Below are positions 43,077-50,799 of a stretch of 64,000 bases of DNA, piece after piece. The notes beneath the pieces are model-generated. The model saw only the letters and a list, made by a program, of their open reading frames with translations. It was not told the DNA's origin and did no database searches. The DNA is from Mesobacillus maritimus (GTDB taxonomy: Bacteria; Bacillota; Bacilli; Bacillales; Cytobacillaceae), in NCBI RefSeq assembly GCF_019749255.1, contig NZ_JACWFH010000012.1, positions 124,001-188,000 on the forward strand. Reading direction: 5' to 3'. Positions within the stretch are counted from its first letter, which is position 1. Each line of letters starts with the position of its first letter. The translations under genes were made by a program, and so were the position numbers.

Positions 43077-43429
43077 GTTATCTTCTGATTGGCATTGGTG
43101 GTGCGTTCGGGGCGATATGTCGGTATATCCTTGGGCTTGCGGTTATGCGTAATTACCAGGATACATTCCCACGCGGTACGTGGATTATCAACATAACTGG
43201 TTCGTTTTTACTTGGTCTTTTATTTAACTTACATACTCAAGGACTGATCCAAGATTGGGCTATGTCACTCTTCGGAGTAGGTTTTTGTGGCGCCTATACC
43301 ACCTTTTCCACCTTTGGAAATGAGACTGTACAGTTGATCGTGGCTAACAAACTTAAGCTGGCTGCGATGTATGTTGGCTCTTCTGTCCTTCTCACGCTCA
43401 CAGCCGCTTGGCTTGGATGGGTGATTTAA
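43073..43429 (+). CDS. fluC: Fluoride channel FluC/CrcB, second subunit
   Basis: 118 residues. GGAFGAICRYILG, GTWIINITGSFLLGLLF and GFCGAYTTFSTFGNE repeat the family pattern. Its ATG overlaps the first subunit's stop (ATGA). Confidence 0.92.
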   Translation: MSYLLIGIGGAFGAICRYILGLAVMRNYQDTFPRGTWIINITGSFLLGLLFNLHTQGLIQDWAMSLFGVGFCGAYTTFSTFGNETVQLIVANKLKLAAMYVGSSVLLTLTAAWLGWVI

Positions 43430-43466
43430 TTATTCTTTGTTACCGTAAACATTAAGTTTTTCATCT

Positions 43467-43600
43467 CCGTTGATTGTAGTGGAAGGCACGAAGACTCCTG
43501 CGGGAGTACGGGACTGGGGAGACTCCTAAGGCGCTATAGCGCCTTGGAGGCTCCCCGTCACGCCCGCGGAAAGCGAAGTGCCTGTAACGGAAATCAACGG
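43467..43600. repeat. Large palindromic intergenic repeat widespread in Bacillaceae
   Basis: Ends are CCGTTGATT and AATCAACGG; inside, GGGGAG-ACTCC-TAAGGCGC and GCGCCTTGGAGG-CTCCCC form a long central stem, and GAAGACTCCTGCGGGAG and CGCGGAAAGCGAAG are the usual conserved blocks. From memory, elements with these blocks are frequent between genes in many Bacillaceae genomes. It follows the fluC pair and may act as a transcript end. Confidence 0.75.
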
Positions 43601-43738
43601 CCTAGGTTAACTCAAATACCCCATAAATAAAATAGACTGCTCTCTCGCTGAGAAAGGTCTGTTTTCTTATCTGGAAATACATAATGCGTATCAAAAATGG
43701 AAAAGATGGACTAGAGACTTCAAAATTGGAGTGATGAT

Positions 43739-44761
43739 ATGAGTACTGGAGGTCAGGTTCGGCTAACTTCCTCTGAAATTTCCCAACTTTGGGCACAGTA
43801 TATGAACGATAGCGGAAGCGTCTGTTTGCTTACGTTTTTTTTAGAAAAAGCTGAGGATGAAGAAATTAAACCCATTATTGATCACGCTTTAACCCTTTCG
43901 AAAAATCATATTGACAAGCTGACAAGCATCTTTAACGAAGAAAAGCATATCGTACCGGATGGGTTTAAGGTGGAAACGGATGTGAATCTCCAAGCACCGA
44001 GGCTGTACTCAGACACCTACGTCATTTATTTTATCAATATGATGGCTAAAATTGGGCTAACGAACTATGCGGCCGCCGTTGCTGGGACGACAAGGGCCGA
44101 TATTACGGACTATTATATGGAATGTATGACTGAAACCATGGAGTTATTTAAGATCTCCAAGGAGCTGCTTTTAGCTAAAGGTCTATACATTCGGTCCCCT
44201 TTCCTTCCAAACTTAACGGAAATTGATTATGTCAAAAAACAAGGCTTTATTCTAGACGTCATTGGTGAAAAGCGACCTTTAATTGCCGCTGAGGTAGCGA
44301 ACCTGTTCTCGAATCACCAACGAAATGCGTTAGGTGAAGCAACCATAACAGGGTTTAGTCAGGTAGCTCAGTCCAAGGACGTGAAGCAGTTTCTTGTGAA
44401 AGGGATTGAGATTGCGCAAAAGCATACGAAGCTATTTGGTGAAAAACTAAGAGAAAGCAAGCTCCCAATCCCGACAACATGGGCCGCAGAAGTCACGGAG
44501 AGTACCTCTCCTACCTTTTCGGACAAACTGATGATGTTTCTTACATCAGGGATGATTAGTCTGAGTGTCGGCTACTATGGAACCGCCATTGCCCAAAGTC
44601 CGCGTGCCGATATTGGCGTCATGTACAATCGATTATCTGTCGAGGTCCAATTGTATTCCGAAGATGGGGCCAATATTATGATTAAAAACGGCTGGATGGA
44701 ACAGCCTCCAATGGCCGCAGACCGCGATGAGTTAGTGAAAAGGAGCGCGAAGCATAAATAA
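43739..44761 (+). CDS. DUF3231 family protein
   Basis: 340 residues made of two homologous four-helix halves (about 1-165 and 170-340); each half has a region like YFINMMAKIGLTNYAAAVAG or TSGMISLSVGYYGTAIAQSP followed by R-x-DI. This duplicated helical fold is that of DUF3231, related to CotF/ferritin-like spore coat proteins. GGAGTGATG upstream of ATG. Function unknown; a sporulation link is inference from the family. Confidence 0.85.
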   Translation: MSTGGQVRLTSSEISQLWAQYMNDSGSVCLLTFFLEKAEDEEIKPIIDHALTLSKNHIDKLTSIFNEEKHIVPDGFKVETDVNLQAPRLYSDTYVIYFINMMAKIGLTNYAAAVAGTTRADITDYYMECMTETMELFKISKELLLAKGLYIRSPFLPNLTEIDYVKKQGFILDVIGEKRPLIAAEVANLFSNHQRNALGEATITGFSQVAQSKDVKQFLVKGIEIAQKHTKLFGEKLRESKLPIPTTWAAEVTESTSPTFSDKLMMFLTSGMISLSVGYYGTAIAQSPRADIGVMYNRLSVEVQLYSEDGANIMIKNGWMEQPPMAADRDELVKRSAKHK

Positions 44762-44794
44762 TACAGTCCAATTTTGATATGAGTTTAACGATTG

Positions 44795-44826
44795 AAGATT
44801 CACCGATTACGGTGGATCTTTTTTTA
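44795..44826 (+). terminator. Terminator of the DUF3231 gene
   Basis: AAGATTCACC and GGTGGATCTT (one mismatch), followed by seven T. Confidence 0.8.
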
Positions 44827-44929
44827 TATTTCATGAAGCTTCCCTGTTTTATTTACAAAAAGATTGATTGGTGTTCCCTAACTAACTTAAAATTAAGATA
44901 ATTACATATTTTAAAAGGAGGGTTTCTTC

Positions 44930-46174
44930 TTGAATCAAGCTCAATTTCCGATTGAACAGATACGCGCAAAGTTTCCTGCGTTAAATCGAACCGTTGATGG
45001 ATCACCGCTTATTTACTTTGATGGACCTGGTGGAACGCAAATGGTGGAAGATGCGGCAAACAGGATGATGATGTATATCTCAAATGGGATGGCGAACTTA
45101 CACGGGACGTTTGCGACAAGCATTGCGACCGATCAGTTGCTAGATGACACACGCGCAGCTGTTGCAGATCTGCTGGGATGTGAGGCACGTGAAGTCGCGT
45201 TTGGCCCCAATATGACGACCCTTGCGTTTGCGATTGCGCGGTCTTTGGCTTCTCTTATCAACGAAGGCGATGAGATTGTCGTGACAGAGCTTGACCACCG
45301 TGCCAATGTCGATCCTTGGTTGACGCTCGCGCGGGATTGCGGTGCCGAGGTGAAGTTTATTGAAGTAAACCCTGAGACTTATACGTTGAATCTAGAAAAC
45401 TTAGAAAATGTAATAACAGCTAAAACAAAGCTTGTGGCCGCTGGGATGAGTTCGAATGTCACGGGAACGGTGAGCGATGTGGCGAAAATTAGCGCTCGAG
45501 CTCGAGAAGTTGGGGCGCTGATGTTCGTAGATGCTGTTCATGCCGTGCCGCATATCCCGATCGATTTTAAAGAAATTGGTTGTGATGTGTTGCTGTGCTC
45601 GGGGTATAAGTTTTTCGGCCCACATGTTGGCATTGCCGCAATACGGGCGGACCTATTTGAGAAACTCCCTATCTATAAGCTTGAGCCCGCTCCTGGGGAG
45701 ATTCCGTTTAAACTCGAAACTGGAACGCAGAACCATGAAGGCATTGCCGGGTTAGCTGGGGCGATTCAGTTTATTGAGAGTCTTGGTGAGGGAGCGACCC
45801 GGCGTGAACGGTTGGTTTCGGGTGTTGAGACAATTGATATGTATGAGAGTATGCTAGGGCAAGAGATAGAGAGCTTTTTGCGTGGGTTGGCTGGTGTGAA
45901 GCTTTATCGTGCACTTAGTGGTCCGCGGACACCGACCTTTGCGTTTACCATTGAAGGGCGCAACTCCAGAGAAGTTTGCCGGTGGTTTGCCGACAAGCAT
46001 CAGCTTTGTATAGCAGATGGCGATTTCTATGCTTCCACGATGGCAAACAAGCTCGGGGTGAATAAGGATGGCGGTTGGATTCGTGTCGGCTTGGCCCCTT
46101 ATAACACCCTCGAGGAGATTGAGGTGTTTAAGCAAGGAATGCTAGAGTTGTTGGCGAGTAAGGTTGGAGTATGA
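44930..46174 (+). CDS. Cysteine desulfurase-like class V aminotransferase
   Basis: 414 residues, PLP enzyme. IYFDGPGGTQMVEDA near the N terminus, TELDHRANVDPW, FVDAVHAVPHIPID (PLP Asp) and CSGYKFFGPHVGI with the Schiff-base Lys. The opening FDGPGGTQ rather than LDNAATT places it with the TIGR01976 desulfurase-like group, whose substrate is not firmly known; no SufU or IscU gene is adjacent. TTG start with AAAGGAGGG seven bases upstream. Confidence 0.87.
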   Translation: MNQAQFPIEQIRAKFPALNRTVDGSPLIYFDGPGGTQMVEDAANRMMMYISNGMANLHGTFATSIATDQLLDDTRAAVADLLGCEAREVAFGPNMTTLAFAIARSLASLINEGDEIVVTELDHRANVDPWLTLARDCGAEVKFIEVNPETYTLNLENLENVITAKTKLVAAGMSSNVTGTVSDVAKISARAREVGALMFVDAVHAVPHIPIDFKEIGCDVLLCSGYKFFGPHVGIAAIRADLFEKLPIYKLEPAPGEIPFKLETGTQNHEGIAGLAGAIQFIESLGEGATRRERLVSGVETIDMYESMLGQEIESFLRGLAGVKLYRALSGPRTPTFAFTIEGRNSREVCRWFADKHQLCIADGDFYASTMANKLGVNKDGGWIRVGLAPYNTLEEIEVFKQGMLELLASKVGV

Positions 46175-46243
46175 CTTTTTTGAGAAAAGGAAGGAGTATG
46201 GGTGGGTATGACCACAAATTTGATTGTTTGAGAATGTACAGGT

Positions 46244-46447
46244 TGGGTACCGAGGGGGCCTCTCTTTGACCATTCTCTGTTGAATGAAAGGAGTATGGGT
46301 ACCGAGAGGCTCGCTCTTTGACCTTTCTCTGTTGAATGAAAGGAGTATGGGTACCGAGGGGGGCCTCTCTTCTCTCATTCTCTGTTGAATGAGAGAAGTA
46401 TGGGTATCGAGAGGCTCGCTCTTTGACCTTGCTCTGTTGGATCATGG
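46244..46447. repeat. 52-bp minisatellite (four copies)
   Basis: The unit has GGGTACCGAG, CTCTTTGACC, TTCTCTG and TTGAATGAAAGGAGTATG. The landmark TGAATG (or TGGATC) falls at 46281, 46333, 46386 and 46438, steps of 52, 53 and 52. Minus-strand frames through it encode repetitive Arg/Glu/Ser-rich peptides and I treat them as artefacts. It lies between convergent genes. Confidence 0.75.
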
Positions 46448-46462
46448 GTAACGCCTGATTCT

Positions 46463-47839
46463 TTATTGTTTCGAAAACCCAACGCCAATGGCTTTTACCC
46501 AATCCATGGGTTCGCCGTTTTTTAGTAAGTTTAAGTTGAGTCGGAGGAAATCGAGCCTGGTGATGAACGGCGTATCTGCTTGCGCAATTTGGCTGGAATG
46601 TTCCACGACCGTTTCGCCTTCTTGCAGTCCGTCAATGATTTCGATGCGACCGTCTACCTCGAGGCCCTGTTTAATGAACCTGCGCTCCACTTTCCCCGTT
46701 CGAGTGAGCACATACGCGTAGCTGCCGCTTTGGATTTGCTCATTCGAGACCGTTACAGCTCCTACCCTTTGATCAGTGACGATGGTGATGTCGACATGTT
46801 GGCCATGGACGAGCTTGGTGGGTTGGGAGTCTTCTTCAGTCTTTAGGTCACTGCCTGAATTTTCCGTGGGGTCTTGAAAGTCGGTTTCCTCAGGCACTTC
46901 GATTTCTGATTCCTCCATACCCTCGCTTGAAGCAATGAGCGTCTCGCTATCGTAGGCTGGCTGTGGGTCCAATTCAATTTCAAAGCTAAACTCACTCTCT
47001 TTATCAACATCCGGGTCTTCCTTAGAATGACTAGCAATTTTCGAAAGCCTGCCTGGGAGCTTGTCCTTGATGAGATCGGATGTGATATACGCCTCCATGC
47101 CCTCTGTCACAACGGCCAAATCACTCTCAGTAAAATTCCCCTGAACCTTTGGGTCATCCGAGATGATCGTCATAATCGGATTTTTCAGGTCCAAATTGAT
47201 CTCTTTTACCGTGCCATTCACCTGGCTGTTCACGTCCAGCTCGTTGTTGGCTACAAGTGCCGCTAGATTGTCTTCATGTTCCTGAATTTCATCCTCAAGG
47301 TCACGGAGCTCGCCTTCTTTGTCGTAAATTTCCTTTTCGATCGTGACTTCCACGAGCGTCTCTAATTGCAACCCCGGCACCGGCGGCGTTACTAGTCCGT
47401 CACCACTCACTGGAACACTGGTGGACGAACTTCTAGCAGAAACAGTCTGCAAGTATTCTAGCTGCTGAATTTGGTCCTCAATCAACGCCACTTCCCTGCT
47501 CAACTGATTGATTTCATTCTCCAGCCTTTGCCGGTCAGCATCAACCTGCGCTGATTTATATTCATATAGTGGCGTTCCCGCTATGACGGCTTCGCCTTTT
47601 TTTACATAGAATTGCTGAAAACCGCCTTCTTCTCCATTAAAATAAACCGGATGTTCCTCGACCGGTGTCACGACGCCCGCAGTTTGGAGCGTTTCCGTCA
47701 AAGTCTCGGTCTTCGCTACAAACCAGCCTGTGAGAAAGTTGGTGCGGCTCACCTTGCTGTCGTTCTGCAAAGTGAGAAACACGTTCGTCGCAATCAATAA
47801 CGCTCCTGCAGCTAGGAGTAATCCCGAATGTTTTTTCAT
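46463..47839 (-). CDS. Membrane-fusion (HlyD/YknX-like) adaptor protein
   Basis: 458 residues from ATG 47839 (GGCAGGTG upstream). N-terminal anchor helix, a lipoyl/barrel-sandwich half (EEGGFQQFYVKKGEAVIAGT), a coiled-coil hairpin (about 100-200), the second half (DVNSQVNGTVKEINLDLK), and a C-terminal domain with KLVHGQHVDITI and DGLQEGETVVEHSS. A long acidic insert at about 300-350 (many Glu, Asp, Ser) is unusual. YknX partners an ABC transporter; none is encoded here. Confidence 0.85.
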   Translation of the reverse strand: MKKHSGLLLAAGALLIATNVFLTLQNDSKVSRTNFLTGWFVAKTETLTETLQTAGVVTPVEEHPVYFNGEEGGFQQFYVKKGEAVIAGTPLYEYKSAQVDADRQRLENEINQLSREVALIEDQIQQLEYLQTVSARSSSTSVPVSGDGLVTPPVPGLQLETLVEVTIEKEIYDKEGELRDLEDEIQEHEDNLAALVANNELDVNSQVNGTVKEINLDLKNPIMTIISDDPKVQGNFTESDLAVVTEGMEAYITSDLIKDKLPGRLSKIASHSKEDPDVDKESEFSFEIELDPQPAYDSETLIASSEGMEESEIEVPEETDFQDPTENSGSDLKTEEDSQPTKLVHGQHVDITIVTDQRVGAVTVSNEQIQSGSYAYVLTRTGKVERRFIKQGLEVDGRIEIIDGLQEGETVVEHSSQIAQADTPFITRLDFLRLNLNLLKNGEPMDWVKAIGVGFSKQ

Positions 47840-47856
47840 GAACATCACCTGCCGTT

Positions 47857-48519
47857 CTATATGACTTTCTCAAACTGAATGATGGAAAAAAATGCAGATA
47901 ATAACCAATAGATGAGATTCAAACTAAGGACTAATGATAGGACGATGATGCGTGACTTTCCTGTCAAAGCCCGAACATAAAGGTACTGAATGATGATCAC
48001 CCATCCTTTAAAGAGAGAAACTCCTCCGAAAAAGTTAACCGCAAAGCTATTGTCTGTGAGCGTTTGGGCAATCGGCCCAAGTGAGAATGGTGAGCTAACC
48101 TCTGGGACTCCGAGAAGAAGGCTGACGGGAATCAAGACTACCCTCTCTAGCAAGAGAACAATCAAGACAAGAAGCTGCATCACAACAAAGCGATTCAGCT
48201 CTGTGTCGGTCATGCTCCAAAACCAGAAGGCACTTATGTACAAGATGACCATCCCATAAAAGAGCCCCCAAAGCATTTGCCCGGCAACGAACAAAGCTTT
48301 TTGAAGCTGAAATTCTTCTGGGCTAAGGATGAGAAATTTTTTTGCCAGGTATTCTGACCCTATCCCGAAGTATCCGCTCACTCCAAACACCAACCCGCTG
48401 ATGAGGGCCATGATTAGAACATGCCGCCACACCTTCCCCACACTCTCGGTTGTACTCAGCTCGTACGTAAAATAATTTGGGTGCTTTAATCCGCGCATCA
48501 GGCGAATTTGGAACATCAT
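47857..48519 (-). CDS. Yip1-domain membrane protein (YknW-like)
   Basis: 220 residues, five hydrophobic helices. LMRGLKHPNYFTYEL at the N terminus and the helices after HVLIMALISGLVFGVSGYFG fit the Yip1 fold. In B. subtilis yknW precedes yknX, yknY and yknZ and helps assemble that transporter against the SdpC toxin. Here it is followed by the adaptor gene after 17 bases, but the ATPase and permease are missing. GGGAGGG precedes the ATG. Confidence 0.78.
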   Translation of the reverse strand: MMFQIRLMRGLKHPNYFTYELSTTESVGKVWRHVLIMALISGLVFGVSGYFGIGSEYLAKKFLILSPEEFQLQKALFVAGQMLWGLFYGMVILYISAFWFWSMTDTELNRFVVMQLLVLIVLLLERVVLIPVSLLLGVPEVSSPFSLGPIAQTLTDNSFAVNFFGGVSLFKGWVIIIQYLYVRALTGKSRIIVLSLVLSLNLIYWLLSAFFSIIQFEKVI

Positions 48520-49109
48520 GTTGGATTCCCTCCCAGCTTGTTGGACTTGTTGGTGTTTTTTATCGTTCTTTTCTCAATCTTTGTTGCAATTGCGGATAAA
48601 ATATAAATGATATTTACGAGAAGAGAGCTTGCTCATTTGAAGTACTCTCTTGCGTTAACATTTAAGAAACCATTGTTACGAAGACTGCCTATTGCTTTAT
48701 ATGGAAAGGCTAATTAATTGTGAACATATATACATTGATATTCTTTTTCAAGACAGGAAAATCCTCTATTGATTTCAAATTCGCTCAAGACTCCTCTTAC
48801 TGGGATTTATAGGGTATAATAAAGGAATATTGTTTTTTACGGGTAAGGTAGAAATTGAAGTGTTTCATCCTTATAAGATGAGAATAGAGCTTGGAACTTA
48901 CTAGAACGTACGAAAGAGCTACGTTCAGTACGTTACATTTGGCTTTATAATCTATCCGAAAACAGCCTGCGACAAGGTGTTTTTACATACATAAAAGATG
49001 GTTGAATAACTCTTATTTCGTTGATTGGAGTATACAGCACTCTGAATCCGATGTGCCTGGAGAAAATTCAACCTACGTTTAACATGCTATTTTTAAAGGA
49101 GGAATGACG
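48520..49109. other. Intergenic region upstream of ywqB, possible small transcript
   Basis: No protein gene seen. A TATAAT at 48815-48820 and a terminator-like hairpin at 48961-48984 (AACA-CCT / AGG-TGTT and five T) on the plus strand would bound a transcript of about 160 bases. CGTTGATTGGAGTATA near 49019 resembles the edge of the repeat at 43467. Confidence 0.4.
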
Positions 49110-50726
49110 GTGACGATGGTTCCAGAGGGAGAGGTGCGGCAGGCGGCTGGTGAGCTACGGAAGCTGCTGCGGCCGGAATCTGAAGAAGATGCAAAAGTTG
49201 TCCAGAAGGGACTGATGCTTTACCGTCAGGGCCTTGTTCATCATGTGAAATTTATCGGTGGCTCGGTGTGGGCGACGGTTCAGGATGTGACGCCGGTTCG
49301 CGTGTATGTGAGTCTTGAGCGTCCCGAGGACAGTACATGTACCTGTCCTGCCTACGGATTTTGCCGTCATCGCATGGCTGCGTTTTTCCATGCTTATAGC
49401 CAGGTTGATAACGTCGCCGAATGGGTGGAAGATTGGCGTAAGCCGGCAAAGGAAAGTCAACAAGCTGAGGAATGGGGCATGAAAAAGGCCAAGGATTTAA
49501 TGAAGGCTAGGCAAAGTGACAGTCATGATTATGCTCGTTGGGTCGAGGAGTTCGTTGACAGCTTTGAGGAGATCGTTCTCGGTCAAGGCAAACCGACACC
49601 ATACGTGATTGCAAGTCTTTTGCATGCTTATATGCGCAAGCTCCGGGCCTCAGCACCGCTTCAGAAAGAGTGGAAAGCGTTGTATGAGCTGGTTGGGAAC
49701 ATCTATGCTTTTAAGCAATTAACGATTTTAAGTGAGCAGCTTGGCCACTCAGGTGAAACGGTTGACCGCTATTATCGCTATTTATTCGATACATTAGAAG
49801 AAGATATTGAAGACTTGGTTGCATCGCTATCGGTGCATTCCTTGCCGTTTGACTTTGACCCGTTTATGGAAGAGTTGAAGCAAGAGACCGCTGATTTGGT
49901 GGAACGCGACGACCAGTTCAATTTTGAGCGCATGAATTTATACCGGTTGCTGTGGAGCCATTTGTTAAAAAAGAAAGGCTGGCGCGATGACGAGCGCAAG
50001 CGGCTTGAGGCATTTGGCGACGACAAGCGAACACAAGCTGAGGACATTGCCCTCGCTCATCAGTATTTTCTAGCTACCCAGGACCGGGATACACTAGACC
50101 ATTTGAAAAAGATGGGCATCCATACGCTGCCGTTTACGTTTTATTGGATTGAAGAGCTGAATTCGCAAGGAGATTTTAACCGCGCTGGCGTTTTTATTGA
50201 ATACATGACCCAGCATATGCGGACAGCAGTCGTCCAAATGGACCAGTATCATCAAGCTCGAGACTTTACGCGCCATGCACTACGGACCTCGATGCCGTAT
50301 TTTCGTTCAGGTGGACGTGAAGACCTCTATGAAAAAATGTTATCGCAGTCCCTCCCCTACAGTTTTATTGAATACGAAGACTTTTTATTTACAAAAGGTC
50401 AGTATGACAAATGGGGCGAGCTGTTTACATATGCGAACTTCGAGTCGTTAAGTGTGCCGAACGATAAAATCAAAGTCCTTCAGAAAGAAGATCCTGAAGT
50501 GCTACTACCGATTCTTCATCAGGCCGTTGATGGTTTGATTGCACAAAAGAACCGAGCGAGCTATAAACAAGCCGTGCGCTTGCTGAAAAAACTCCGGGCC
50601 GCTTATAAAAAACTAAAGCGCGTCCCCGAGTGGGAAACGTTCTTCGCCAAACTTCTCGACCGCAACAAACGCCTACGCGCCTTCCACGCCGAGTGTGAGC
50701 GTGGGAAATTGATTGTGAATGACTAA
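49110..50726 (+). CDS. ywqB: SWIM zinc-finger protein YwqB
   Basis: 538 residues from GTG 49110, seven bases after GGAGG; ATG 49104 would touch the site. The SWIM motif CxCxnCxH is in STCTCPAYGFCRHRMAAFFH (about residues 73-88). The remainder is helical, rich in Glu, Lys and Tyr, with repeats of LYRLLWSHLLKKK type. It is always found beside the SNF2-like ywqA and the pair probably works together on DNA or RNA polymerase; this is genome-context inference. Confidence 0.9.
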   Translation: MTMVPEGEVRQAAGELRKLLRPESEEDAKVVQKGLMLYRQGLVHHVKFIGGSVWATVQDVTPVRVYVSLERPEDSTCTCPAYGFCRHRMAAFFHAYSQVDNVAEWVEDWRKPAKESQQAEEWGMKKAKDLMKARQSDSHDYARWVEEFVDSFEEIVLGQGKPTPYVIASLLHAYMRKLRASAPLQKEWKALYELVGNIYAFKQLTILSEQLGHSGETVDRYYRYLFDTLEEDIEDLVASLSVHSLPFDFDPFMEELKQETADLVERDDQFNFERMNLYRLLWSHLLKKKGWRDDERKRLEAFGDDKRTQAEDIALAHQYFLATQDRDTLDHLKKMGIHTLPFTFYWIEELNSQGDFNRAGVFIEYMTQHMRTAVVQMDQYHQARDFTRHALRTSMPYFRSGGREDLYEKMLSQSLPYSFIEYEDFLFTKGQYDKWGELFTYANFESLSVPNDKIKVLQKEDPEVLLPILHQAVDGLIAQKNRASYKQAVRLLKKLRAAYKKLKRVPEWETFFAKLLDRNKRLRAFHAECERGKLIVND

Positions 50727-50731
50727 GGGGG

Positions 50732-50771
50732 GTGACAGGCACCATCCAGAAACTGGATGGTGCCTGTCACC
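50732..50771. repeat. Perfect GACAGGCACC hairpin between ywqB and ywqA
   Basis: GGTGACAGGCACCATCCAG and its exact inverse complement around AAA: 19-bp arms, six bases after the ywqB stop. Core GGTGACAGGCACC is shared with 3738-3750. No T-run, so read-through into ywqA is likely. Confidence 0.8.
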
Positions 50772-50799
50772 TAAGACCTGAGGAAAGGAGCGGCTGTGA

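Noticed and set aside
46128-46502. Arg/Glu/Ser-rich repeat protein on the minus strand
   Set aside because: It runs through the 52-bp minisatellite and over the ends of two real genes; no start signal.
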